In this document: piece by piece, positions 17,129 through 24,851 of the stretch | Position numbering within the stretch: the first letter of the stretch is position 1 | How the letters are laid out: every line of letters starts with the position of its first letter | DNA from: Competibacter_A sp003527885 | Lineage (GTDB): Bacteria > Pseudomonadota > Gammaproteobacteria > Competibacterales > Competibacteraceae | DNA length: 24,851 nt | Reading direction: 5' to 3' | NCBI GenBank assembly: GCA_035442025.1 | Contig: DAORPQ010000049.1 | Span: forward strand, 1 to 24,851 | Made by a program: the position numbers and the translations under genes | Notes under the pieces: generated by a model | The model's input: only the letters and a program-made list of their open reading frames with translations | Told to the model about the DNA's origin: nothing | Databases searched by the model: none

Positions 17129-20100
17129 TCAGGCGGGTACGGAAACGGTCGAAACGGTCTCTGCCGGTCGCACCCGATACCACGCCGCATACAGCGCGGG
17201 CAAAAACAGCAGCGTCAACAAGGTCGCGACGATCAACCCGCCCATGATCGCCACCGCCATCGGCCCGAAGAAGGAATTGCGCGACAGCGGCACCATCGCC
17301 AGCACCGCCGCCGCCGCCGTCAGCACGATCGGCCGGAAGCGGCGCACGGTGGATTCGATGACCGCCTCCCACTCGCTGCGGCCGGCGGCGATATCCTGTT
17401 GGATTTGGTCGACCAGGATCACCGAGTTGCGCATGATCATGCCAAACAGGGCGATGGTGCCGAGCATCGCCACGAAACCGAAGGGCTGGCCGAACAGCAG
17501 CAAGGATAGCGTCACGCCGATCAGGCCCAACGGCGCGGTCAGCAAGACCATGATCACCCGTGAAATATTTTGCAACTGGACCATCAGGATGGTCAGCACC
17601 ACCAGCACGAACAAGGGGACGCCGGCCGCGACCGAACTTTGGCCTTTGGCGGATTCCTCCACCGTACCGCCGGTTTCCAGCCGAAAACCTGCCGGCAGCT
17701 TGGCGCGGATCGGCGCCAGCAGCGGCTCGATTTGCGCGGTCACCGTGGCCGGCTGAATGTTGCCGTAGACGTTGGCCCGCACCGTGATGGTCGGCAGGCG
17801 GTCGCGCCGCCAGACCACCCCCGGCTCGAAGCCGTAGCGAACCCGTCCGACCTGCGCCAGCGGCACGCTTTTGCCGCTCGCCGTCGGGATCGTCAGCTCG
17901 CCGAGCAACGCCAGTTGCGTCCGCGCCGGCAAGTCCGCCCGCAATACCACTTCGATGGTTTTATCGCGCTCGCGGTAGGCGGTGACCGCAAGGCCGTTCA
18001 ACGCCATATTGAGAGCCTGGGCCACGTCCTGACTGTTCAAACCCAGCAAGCGGGCTTTGTTCTGGTCGATCTCGACGCCGACGATCTTGGACTGCTCGTC
18101 CCAGTCGAATTGCACGTTGCTCAGCTGCGGGTTGCTCCGCATGACCCCGGCCACTTCGTCGGCCACCGCCCGCAACGCTGGCAAATCCGGCCCCGACACC
18201 CGAAACTGTACGGGGAAACCGACCGGCGGGCCGTTCTCGACGCGGGTGATGTTGGCGCGCAAGCCGGGGAAATCCGCCTCGAACAGTCGGATGAGCCGGG
18301 TCCGCAACGCCTCGCGCGCCTCGACGCTATCGGCCAGGATCACGAACTGGGCCTGGTTGGCGGCCGGCAGTTGCTGGTCCAAGCCCAGGTAATAGCGCGG
18401 CGCGCCCCAGCCGACATAGGCCACGAAATTGGCGATGCCCGCTTCATTTTGCAGGACGCCTTCCAGTTTCTGGACTTCGGCCTCCACGGCCTTGAGCGAG
18501 GAGCCTTCCGGCAAGCGCAAATCCACCATCAACTCCAGCCGGGTCGACGCCGGGAAAAACTGCTGCTGGACCTTGCCGAAACCCGCGATGGCAATAGCAA
18601 ACCCGGCGACAGTGATGGCGATGACCCACCAGCGGTGTCGCACGCACATTTCCACGATGCGGCGGAAGCGGCGATAGAACGGAGTGTGGTAGACCTCGTA
18701 CTCGCTGTGAACGCCCGACACCGCGGCTTCGGCCGGCCGGTGGCGCGCGCGGCGCATCCACCGGGTGGCCCATCTCAGCTTGTGCGGCGCGCGGGGGTCG
18801 GGCAGGATTTGGTAGCCGAGCCAGGGAATCACCACCACCGCCGCCAGCCAAGACAGCAGCAACGCGATGGCGTTGACCTGAAAAATCGACACCGTGTATT
18901 CGCCGGTCGCGGAGCGCGCGGTGGCGATGGGCAGAAAACCGGCCACCGTGACTAGCGTCCCCGACAGCATCGGCCCGGCGGTGCTGGTGTAGGCGAAGGC
19001 GGCGGCTCTGGCGCGTTCCCAACCTTCTTCCATCTTCACCCACATCATTTCCACGGCGATGATGGCGTCGTCCACCAACAGGCCCAGCGCCAGGATCAAC
19101 GAGCCGAGCGAAATCTTGTGCAAGCCGATATTGAACCACCACATCAGCAGAAACGTCGCCGCCAGCACCAGCGGGATCGACAGTGCCACCACCATGCCGG
19201 TGCGCAGCCCCAAACTGAAGAAGGTAACAGCGAGCACGATCAGCACCGCCTCGGTCAAGGCCTTGACGAAGTTGCCGATGGAGCGTTGCACCACCTCCGG
19301 TTGGCTGGACACTTCGCGCAGATCCACCCCCAGCGGCAGCTGTGCTTGCAGCCGCCCGATCTCGGCTTGCAGGTTCTGGCCGAGCTGGATGATATCCCCG
19401 CCCAAGGTCATCACCACCCCGATGGCGATGGCGCGCTGGCCGCCGTAGCGCACCCGCGGCGCGGGCGGCTCGACATAGCCGCGACGGACCTCCGCGATGT
19501 CGCCGATCCGAAACTCCCGCCCGCCGGCGCGGATCGCGGTTTCGCGCACATCCGCCACGGTGTCGAACGCCCCGCTGGGCCGCAGATAAATCCGGTCGCT
19601 GGCCGTCTCGAAAAAACCCGCGCCGGCCACCGCGTTCTGACGCGCCAAGGCCTGGAGCACCGTATTGAAATCCAGACCGAGGGTGGCGAGTTTGGCGTTG
19701 GCGATTTCGATATAGATTTTTTCGTCCTGTTCGCCGAACAGATCGACCTTGGCGACCTGCTTGACCCGCAACAACGGGTCCCTGATCCGGTCGGCGTAGT
19801 CTTTCAGTTCGGCGTAGCTCAGTTCGTCCGATACCAGCGCGTAGATATTGCCGTACACGTCGCCGAATTCGTCGTTGAAGAAGGGACCCAACACAGTCGC
19901 CGGAAACGTGTGGCGAATGTCGCCGATTTTCTTGCGGACCTGATAGAACACGTTGGGAATCGCCGAGGCCGGGGCGGAGTCCTTGGCGACGAACAGCACC
20001 ACCGATTCACCGGGTCGGGAATAGCTGACCAGTCGGTCGACTTCAGGCGCTTCCTGCAACTTCTTCTCGATCCGGTCGGTGATTTGCTGCTCTACTTCCA

Positions 20101-20278
20101 GCGCCGTCGCGCCCGGCCACAACGCGCGCACGACCATCACCTTGAACGTGAACGGTGGGTCGTCGGCCTGACCGAGCCGCTGGTAGCCGTACACGCCCAT
20201 CAGCGCGACCGCAGCGATGAAAAATCCGACCAACGCGCGGTGCCGGATCGCCCAGGCGGACAGGTTAAACCCGGTCAC
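17129..20278 (-). CDS. RND efflux transporter, inner-membrane pump
   Basis: Proton-driven efflux pump of the RND superfamily, HAE-1-like (1049 residues). The architecture is standard: helix 1 near residues 14-33, a large periplasmic loop, helices 2-6 from about 340, a second periplasmic loop and the final helices 8-12 ending near 1035. Helix 4 carries the proton-relay pair in LGLLVDDAIIAVEMM. An extra cytoplasmic stretch rich in Arg lies between the halves (WMRRARHRPAEA). It starts with GTG overlapping the adaptor stop (GTGA), so the two are translationally coupled. No outer-membrane channel gene is linked, so a TolC-like protein encoded elsewhere is expected. The substrate is unknown. Confidence 0.93.
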   Translation of the reverse strand: MTGFNLSAWAIRHRALVGFFIAAVALMGVYGYQRLGQADDPPFTFKVMVVRALWPGATALEVEQQITDRIEKKLQEAPEVDRLVSYSRPGESVVLFVAKDSAPASAIPNVFYQVRKKIGDIRHTFPATVLGPFFNDEFGDVYGNIYALVSDELSYAELKDYADRIRDPLLRVKQVAKVDLFGEQDEKIYIEIANAKLATLGLDFNTVLQALARQNAVAGAGFFETASDRIYLRPSGAFDTVADVRETAIRAGGREFRIGDIAEVRRGYVEPPAPRVRYGGQRAIAIGVVMTLGGDIIQLGQNLQAEIGRLQAQLPLGVDLREVSSQPEVVQRSIGNFVKALTEAVLIVLAVTFFSLGLRTGMVVALSIPLVLAATFLLMWWFNIGLHKISLGSLILALGLLVDDAIIAVEMMWVKMEEGWERARAAAFAYTSTAGPMLSGTLVTVAGFLPIATARSATGEYTVSIFQVNAIALLLSWLAAVVVIPWLGYQILPDPRAPHKLRWATRWMRRARHRPAEAAVSGVHSEYEVYHTPFYRRFRRIVEMCVRHRWWVIAITVAGFAIAIAGFGKVQQQFFPASTRLELMVDLRLPEGSSLKAVEAEVQKLEGVLQNEAGIANFVAYVGWGAPRYYLGLDQQLPAANQAQFVILADSVEAREALRTRLIRLFEADFPGLRANITRVENGPPVGFPVQFRVSGPDLPALRAVADEVAGVMRSNPQLSNVQFDWDEQSKIVGVEIDQNKARLLGLNSQDVAQALNMALNGLAVTAYRERDKTIEVVLRADLPARTQLALLGELTIPTASGKSVPLAQVGRVRYGFEPGVVWRRDRLPTITVRANVYGNIQPATVTAQIEPLLAPIRAKLPAGFRLETGGTVEESAKGQSSVAAGVPLFVLVVLTILMVQLQNISRVIMVLLTAPLGLIGVTLSLLLFGQPFGFVAMLGTIALFGMIMRNSVILVDQIQQDIAAGRSEWEAVIESTVRRFRPIVLTAAAAVLAMVPLSRNSFFGPMAVAIMGGLIVATLLTLLFLPALYAAWYRVRPAETVSTVSVPA

Positions 20279-21369
20279 AGCGGTTTTTCCGCCGCTGGAT
20301 TTTCCTGCACGATAGGCCGCACCGGCTGCTCGGCGACCAGTTTGTGCGCGCCGACCGTCACCACCAGTTCACCGGCCTGCACCCCCTTGGCCAGCACCGC
20401 GCCGTCCTCGCGATACTGGCGGATTTCGACCGGACGGCGCCGGGCCTTGTCGTCGGTGACCACCCAGACCGCCGGGCCGGCGCCCTGATCCACCACCGCC
20501 GTCAACGGCACCACCAGCGTTTCATCGGCCGCCGCCGGTTGCACGCTCACCCGCGCGGTCATCCCCAAGCCCACCGCCGGATCGCTGGCGCGCAGGCGGA
20601 TACGGGCGGTGTAGGTACGGGTCGCGGCGTCGGCGGCGGGCGCGAGCTCTCGCAGTTCGGCGGGCAGGCGCAACTCCGGTCGCGCCCACAGGGTGACCCA
20701 CATGGTCTTGGCAGAGCGTAGCCCGCCGACCTGCCCCTCGGGAACGTTGATGGCGATTTCTTTTTCTTCGGGCCGCGCCACCCGTAACACCGGCTGGCCG
20801 GCGCTGACCACTTGACCGACTTCGGCCAGCACCACCGTCACCACCCCGGCATGATCGGCGCTCAGGGTGCTGTAATTTTCCTGACGGTCGATGACCGCCA
20901 GTTGCGCTCGGGCCTGATCCCGCTTGGCTTTGGCGGCCTTGTAGGCGGTGACCTTGGCATCGTAAAGCGATTGGGCGATCAGTTTTTTCGCCAGCAGCGC
21001 GGCGTAACGTTCCTGTTCGGATGCGGCCAGGGCGTAATCGCTTTCGGCGGCGGCAAGCTGTGCCCGCGCCGCGTCGGCGTTGAGCCGCAGATCGGCGGGA
21101 TCGAGCCGGGCGAGCGCTTTGCCGGGCTCCACGCGCGCGCCGACATCGACCAGGCGGGCCACGATCTTGCCGGGTACCCGAAACGCTAGGTCCGACTCGC
21201 GGCGGGCGCGCACTTCCCCGGAATACACCACCGGAGCCACGCTCCCCGCCACCACCGGCCGCACCAGCACCGGCCGCGCGGTCGCGACGGGCGACGCTTG
21301 GGGGGGGTTATCGCAGCCGCTCAGCGCCAACGCGGCGCCCAACATGGCGGAAACGGCCTTGAGCTGCAC
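20275..21369 (-). CDS. RND efflux periplasmic adaptor lipoprotein
   Basis: Membrane fusion protein that links the RND pump to an outer-membrane channel. The lipobox LSGC places the acylated cysteine at residue 19. Asp follows at +2 (CDN), which by the known Lol-avoidance rule keeps the protein at the inner membrane, as needed for an adaptor. It then has a first beta strand segment (VYSGEVRARRES), a lipoyl half (GKIVARLVDVGARVEPGK), an alpha-hairpin (about 100-165) and a second lipoyl half. The frame reaches an ATG at 21411, but GGAG at 21377-21380 sits seven bases before the GTG at 21369. That start also gives a normal short lipoprotein signal, so I chose it (364 residues). First gene of the operon. 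Confidence 0.9.
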   Translation of the reverse strand: MQLKAVSAMLGAALALSGCDNPPQASPVATARPVLVRPVVAGSVAPVVYSGEVRARRESDLAFRVPGKIVARLVDVGARVEPGKALARLDPADLRLNADAARAQLAAAESDYALAASEQERYAALLAKKLIAQSLYDAKVTAYKAAKAKRDQARAQLAVIDRQENYSTLSADHAGVVTVVLAEVGQVVSAGQPVLRVARPEEKEIAINVPEGQVGGLRSAKTMWVTLWARPELRLPAELRELAPAADAATRTYTARIRLRASDPAVGLGMTARVSVQPAAADETLVVPLTAVVDQGAGPAVWVVTDDKARRRPVEIRQYREDGAVLAKGVQAGELVVTVGAHKLVAEQPVRPIVQENPAAEKPL

Positions 21370-21376
21370 GGTGCGA

Positions 21377-21380
21377 CTCC
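21377..21380 (-). promoter_or_regulatory. Ribosome binding site fixing a GTG start
   Basis: On the minus strand GGAG lies seven bases before the GTG at 21369, favouring that codon over the ATG at 21411 as the adaptor start. Confidence 0.6.
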
Positions 21381-21443
21381 TTTCGACAAAACGCGGCGGG
21401 GTGGAAAACATCGCGAGACCCTAGCAGAATGACAGGCGCTAAT

Positions 21444-21500
21444 GGTTGCCGAATGTTTTCGGTCAGGCAACTGTTTAACCGGTCATAGTGGAAGTTGCCT
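21444..21500. promoter_or_regulatory. Inverted repeats in divergent promoter region, possible operator
   Basis: In the 157-base gap between the divergent efflux and MDR genes, AGGCAACT (21465-21472) and AGTTGCCT (21493-21500) are perfect inverted copies. A third partial copy, GGTTGCC (21444-21450), is inverted relative to the first of these. The centre contains AACCGGT. This layout fits a regulator binding site controlling one or both operons; no regulator gene is adjacent. Confidence 0.45.
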
Positions 21501-21526
21501 CGAATGATCGCTTCTGGAGAATTTGC

Positions 21527-22471
21527 ATGACGTTGACCATGAAAGCCGTGCGCATTCACGCCTACGGCGGACTTGAAGTACTGCACTACGAAGACATCGC
21601 GATGCCGAAGCTCAACCCCGACGACATTCTGGTCCGGGTGCGGGCGGCGGCGGTCAACCCGGTCGATTGGAAGATTCGGGAAGGCTACCTACAAGGCGCG
21701 CTAAAACACCACCTGCCGCTGACGCTCGGCTGGGACGTGTCCGGCGAAGTGGTCGAAGTCGGCCCGCAAGCCGGCGGCTTCAAAGCCGGCGATGGGGTGT
21801 ACGTCCGGCCCGATATCGAGCGCGATGGCGGTTATGCCGAGTACATCGCGGTCAAGGCCAGCGAAGCGGCCCGCAAGCCGGCGACGCTGGATCATATCCA
21901 TGCCGCCGCCGTGCCGCTCGCCGCGCTGACCGCCTGGCAAGCGCTGGTGGATGCCGCCGACCTGCAAGCCGGCCAAACCGTGCTGGTTCACGCCGCCGCC
22001 GGCGGGGTCGGCAGTCTGGCGGTGCAACTGGCCAAGGCGCGCGGCGCGCGGGTGATCGCCACCGCCTCGGCGGCCAATACCGGGCTGGTGGCGGAACTGG
22101 GCGCCGACCAATTTATCGACTACACCAAAACCCGTTTCGAGGATGCGGTCAAAGGGGTGGACGTGGTGTTCGACACCATCGGCGGCGACACCCAGGAACG
22201 CTCCTGGCAGGTGTTGAAACCGGGCGGGATGCTGGTGTCCGTCGTCAGCCCGCCCTCCAAGGAGATCGCCGCCGAACGCGGGCTACGTCGGGCTTTCGTC
22301 TTCATTCACGCCGACGGCGAGCAGCTGAGCGCCATCGCCCAACTGGTCGACGCCGGCAAAATGAAGCCGCTCATCCATACCGTGCTGCCGTTGGCCGAAG
22401 TCCGCCAAGCCCACGCCATCAGCCAGGGCGGTCACGCGCGCGGCAAGATCGTCCTCCACGTCGCCGACTGA
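21527..22471 (+). CDS. Zinc-independent MDR-family NADPH:quinone-type oxidoreductase
   Basis: Medium-chain dehydrogenase/reductase of 314 residues that probably reduces quinones or alpha,beta-unsaturated carbonyls with NADPH. It has the GroES-like N-terminal domain (VRAAAVNPVDWKIREG) and the Rossmann motif AAAGGVGSLAVQLAKARGA. The catalytic and structural zinc cysteines of alcohol dehydrogenases are absent. The block DVVFDTIGGDTQERSW is typical of the quinone oxidoreductase-like subgroup. The ATG at 21527 is chosen because GGAG at 21516-21519 is seven bases upstream; an ATG at 21488 has no such site. It lies 24 bases upstream of the YqhD-type gene on the same strand, suggesting a carbonyl-detoxification operon. 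Cytoplasmic. Confidence 0.9.
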   Translation: MTLTMKAVRIHAYGGLEVLHYEDIAMPKLNPDDILVRVRAAAVNPVDWKIREGYLQGALKHHLPLTLGWDVSGEVVEVGPQAGGFKAGDGVYVRPDIERDGGYAEYIAVKASEAARKPATLDHIHAAAVPLAALTAWQALVDAADLQAGQTVLVHAAAGGVGSLAVQLAKARGARVIATASAANTGLVAELGADQFIDYTKTRFEDAVKGVDVVFDTIGGDTQERSWQVLKPGGMLVSVVSPPSKEIAAERGLRRAFVFIHADGEQLSAIAQLVDAGKMKPLIHTVLPLAEVRQAHAISQGGHARGKIVLHVAD

Positions 22472-22495
22472 TCCGTCCTTTCAGGAGCCTAAACC

Positions 22496-23656
22496 ATGCT
22501 CAATTTCAGCTTTTACAACCCGACCAAAATCCTGTTCGGCAAGGGCCAGATCGCCAAGATCGGCAAGGAAATCCCCAAAGATCAACGTATTCTGCTGACC
22601 TATGGCGGGGGCAGCATCAAGCAAAACGGCATTTATGATCAGGTCATGGCTGCGCTAGCCGGTCGCACCGTGTTCGAGTTCGCCGGCATCGAGCCGAATC
22701 CGACCTATGAAACGCTGATGCAAGCGGTCGAACTGGCCCGGCGGGAAAAGGTGGATTTTCTGCTGGCGGTTGGCGGCGGTTCGGTGGTCGATGGCACCAA
22801 ATTCATCGCCGCCGCTATCCCCTTCGTCGGCGATCCGTGGGACATTCTGGCCAATCGCGGCCGTATCGAAACAGCGCTGCCGCTGGGGTCGGTGCTGACC
22901 TTGCCCGCCACCGGTTCGGAAATGAACAGCGGTTCGGTCGTCACCCGTCGCGCCACCCACGACAAGCTGGCGTTCATGCACCCGCTGGTCTACCCGCGCT
23001 TTTCGGTGCTCGATCCGACCACCACCTTTACCTTACCCCCTCGGCAGATCGGTAACGGCGTGGTCGATGCCTATACCCACATCATGGAGCAATACCTGAC
23101 CTATCCGGTCAACGCGCCGATCCAGGATCGCTTCGCCGAGGGCTTGCTGCTGACGTTGATCGAGGAAGGCCCGAAGGCGCTGGCGACGCCGGATGATTAC
23201 GACGTGCGCGCCAATATCATGTGGTGTACCACGATGGCCTTGAACGGGCTGATTGGCGCGGGCGTGCCGGGCGATTGGGCGACCCACATGATCGGCCACG
23301 AAATCACCGCCTTGCACGGTCTGGACCACGCGCAAACGCTGGCGATTGTCTTACCGAGCGTCATGCAGGTGAAGCGCGATAAGAAACGCGCCAAGCTGCT
23401 GCAATACGCCGCCCGCGTTTGGAATCTCACCGACGGTGACGAGGACGGGCGGATCGACGCGGCCATCGCCAAGACCCGCGAGTTTTTCGAGTGGATGGGC
23501 GTGCATACCTATCTGGGCGACTATGGCATCCAGGCCGACGCCGTGCCGGCCCTAGTTGCCCAACTGGAGCGCCATCAGTTGACCAAGCTCGGCGAGCATG
23601 GGGATGTCGATCTGGCCGCCAGCCGCAAGGTGCTGGAACTGAGCGTGGCGGCTTGA
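22496..23656 (+). CDS. yqhD: NADPH-dependent aldehyde reductase, iron-containing ADH family
   Basis: Reduces short-chain and lipid-derived aldehydes to alcohols with NADPH. At 386 residues it follows E. coli YqhD closely throughout: TYGGGSIKQNG near the start, FLLAVGGGSVVDGTKFIAAA for cofactor binding, VLTLPATGSE, NGVVDAYTHIMEQ with metal-ligand Asp and His, and MIGHEITALHGLDHAQTLA with the other two His ligands. The GGGS motif after the first strand marks the NADP-preferring subgroup. GGAG at 22484-22487 is eight bases before the ATG. It is probably co-transcribed with the MDR oxidoreductase just upstream. In E. coli yqhD is aldehyde-responsive under an AraC-type regulator; no such regulator gene is present here. 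Confidence 0.95.
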   Translation: MLNFSFYNPTKILFGKGQIAKIGKEIPKDQRILLTYGGGSIKQNGIYDQVMAALAGRTVFEFAGIEPNPTYETLMQAVELARREKVDFLLAVGGGSVVDGTKFIAAAIPFVGDPWDILANRGRIETALPLGSVLTLPATGSEMNSGSVVTRRATHDKLAFMHPLVYPRFSVLDPTTTFTLPPRQIGNGVVDAYTHIMEQYLTYPVNAPIQDRFAEGLLLTLIEEGPKALATPDDYDVRANIMWCTTMALNGLIGAGVPGDWATHMIGHEITALHGLDHAQTLAIVLPSVMQVKRDKKRAKLLQYAARVWNLTDGDEDGRIDAAIAKTREFFEWMGVHTYLGDYGIQADAVPALVAQLERHQLTKLGEHGDVDLAASRKVLELSVAA

Positions 23657-23680
23657 ACCGATAAACCAGGATGATCGAAC

Positions 23681-23715
23681 CGGACGGAAGGTTGCGGCGC
23701 GAATCCGCCCGTCCG
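23681..23715 (+). terminator. Bulged GC-rich hairpin between yqhD and the second adaptor gene
   Basis: CGGACGG (23681-23687) pairs with CCGTCCG (23709-23715). Inside it GCGG (23694-23697) pairs with CCGC (23705-23708), leaving a six-base bulge and a seven-base loop. No T run follows. It could be a weak terminator or a leader structure for the downstream gene. Confidence 0.35.
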
Positions 23716-23743
23716 ACCACCGCCAACGGATGCAGGCCAACCC

Positions 23744-24851
23744 CTGAAAAAATCCAGCGCGTTCATTCTTCTCACGGTTATGGCCGCCGTCGGCGGCGGG
23801 GCGTTTCATTACGTTTATTCTGGGACGGCCACCGCGGCGAAGAAGCCAGCGCGCGGCGCACCGCCCGCGCCGGTCACGGTCGCCTCCGCGACCCTCCGGG
23901 ATGTGCCGCTGGTGCTGGAACTGGTCGGACGGGCGGAAGCGTATGCAAGCGTCACCCTCAAGGCGCGGGTGGACGGTCAGATCGCGGCCCTGCCCTTCAC
24001 CGAGGGCCAGACGGTGGCGGCGGGCGAGGTGCTGGCGCGGCTCGACCCCGCCGATTTCGACGCCCGATTGCAACAGGCCGAGGCGAATCTGGCGCGTGAC
24101 CGGGCGCAACTGACCAAGGCGCAACGCGACGTGGAGCGCCTGCAAGCCCTCAAGGGGCGCGGCTTCGTCTCCGACCAGCAACTGGCGGACGCCCGCATCG
24201 CCGCCGATGCCCTGGCGGCCACGCTGCGGGCCGAGCAGGCGGCGGTCGAATCGGTTCGGCTGCAACGCGGCTATGCCACGATCAAGGCGCCGTTCGCCGG
24301 CGTGATCGGCGCCAAGCTGGTGTCGCCAGGGGCGACGGTCAAAGCCAACGACACCGCGCTGGCGGTCTTGAATCAGGTCCGGCCGATTTATGTCAGCTTC
24401 ACCGTGCCCGAACGCCATCTGCCCCGGCTGCGCGCGGCGCTGCGGGCGGGCGCGATGCCGGTGACCGTCGCGATCCCCGGTCACGGCGAGCGCCGCTTTA
24501 CCGGTGAAGCGCGCTTTCTCGATAACGCGGTCGATCCGACCACCGGCGCGATTCAGATGAAAGCCACGGTGACGAACGACGCCCAAGCGTTGACGCCCGG
24601 CCAATTTCTGAACGTCAGCCTGACCCTTGAGACCCTCTCCGCCGCTGTGACCGTGCCGACCATCGCCATCCAACAAGGACCGCAAGGCGCTTTCGTGTTC
24701 GTGGTCAAAGCGGACGGGACGGTCGAAACCCGCCCCATCGCCGTCACCCTCCGCCAAGCCGAAACGGCGGTGATCGGGCAGGGCTTGCACGCGGGAGAAA
24801 CCGTGGTCACCGACGGCCAGTTGCGGCTGACGCCGGGCGCGAAAGTGCAAA
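23744..24851 (+). CDS. Second RND efflux periplasmic adaptor, 3' partial, atypical start
   Basis: HlyD/MFP-family adaptor of an RND pump, resembling MexA/MdtA/BepF types; the gene continues past the window end. After an uncleaved or signal-like segment KKSSAFILLTVMAAVGGG it has the first lipoyl half (VDGQIAALPFTEGQTVAAGE), a coiled-coil hairpin of about 75 residues, the second half ending in IKAPFAGVIG, and a beta-barrel with DPTTGAIQMKATV. The start is unclear. The frame has no ATG, GTG or TTG before the signal segment; only CTG at 23744 gives the basic KK before the hydrophobic core, and the next ATG (23780) lies inside it. An ATG at 23730 would be in frame if the CCCC run at 23741-23744 had one more C. 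The downstream pump gene is expected just outside the window. Confidence 0.85.
   Translation, partial: MKKSSAFILLTVMAAVGGGAFHYVYSGTATAAKKPARGAPPAPVTVASATLRDVPLVLELVGRAEAYASVTLKARVDGQIAALPFTEGQTVAAGEVLARLDPADFDARLQQAEANLARDRAQLTKAQRDVERLQALKGRGFVSDQQLADARIAADALAATLRAEQAAVESVRLQRGYATIKAPFAGVIGAKLVSPGATVKANDTALAVLNQVRPIYVSFTVPERHLPRLRAALRAGAMPVTVAIPGHGERRFTGEARFLDNAVDPTTGAIQMKATVTNDAQALTPGQFLNVSLTLETLSAAVTVPTIAIQQGPQGAFVFVVKADGTVETRPIAVTLRQAETAVIGQGLHAGETVVTDGQLRLTPGAKVQ

Noticed and set aside
17570..20488. Two long plus-strand frames opposite the RND pump and adaptor
   Set aside because: They lie across well-conserved minus-strand RND genes, are rich in Arg, Gln and His, and match no family. 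One crosses the boundary of two real genes.
23552..24850. Minus-strand frame of 432 codons at the window end
   Set aside because: It overlaps the yqhD end and the adaptor gene, both with clear family motifs. Its own product looks like antisense composition.

Overview
This window looks like a chromosomal segment of a moderately to highly G+C-rich proteobacterium, most likely a gammaproteobacterium. That rests on the mix of a MepA-type murein endopeptidase, a YqhD-type aldehyde reductase, a GlsB/YeaQ membrane protein, a Kef-like antiporter and RND efflux genes. The lineage is inferred from protein resemblance only; no rRNA or other phylogenetic marker is present.

Region 1 (1-9418) is an anaerobic-respiration or redox module on the + strand. 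It opens with a pentaheme c-type cytochrome whose 5' end lies before the window. Tightly linked behind it are a Tat-exported, DmsA-like molybdopterin oxidoreductase, a DmsB-like subunit with sixteen cluster-type cysteines, a TorD/DmsD-type chaperone and a large multi-cluster iron-sulfur protein. A terminator-like hairpin follows. Then come a membrane histidine kinase with a periplasmic c-heme motif and a Cys/His-rich PAS domain, and an NtrC-type sigma-54 activator, its likely partner. No NrfD/DmsC-type membrane anchor is visible, so electrons may pass between the iron-sulfur subunit and the pentaheme cytochrome. The substrate cannot be read from the sequence. The catalytic subunit has a His where DmsA has the third FS0 cysteine.

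Region 2 (9419-13981) holds unrelated housekeeping genes: mepA and msrB with overlapping 3' ends, a short remnant of an acyl-CoA synthetase, glutaryl-CoA dehydrogenase (gcdH), and a 429-residue protein I do not recognise.

Region 3 (13982-21369, all - strand) holds a GlsB-type small membrane protein followed by a Kef-type cation/proton antiporter, and an RND efflux operon (lipoprotein adaptor, then pump) followed by an AstE/AspA-type deacylase.

Region 4 (21370-24851, + strand) starts from a divergent promoter region with inverted repeats. It holds a zinc-independent MDR oxidoreductase and a YqhD-type aldehyde reductase, probably co-transcribed for reactive-carbonyl detoxification, and then a second RND adaptor that runs off the window end and has an unusual start region.

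No tRNA, rRNA, CRISPR array, insertion sequence or integrase was seen.
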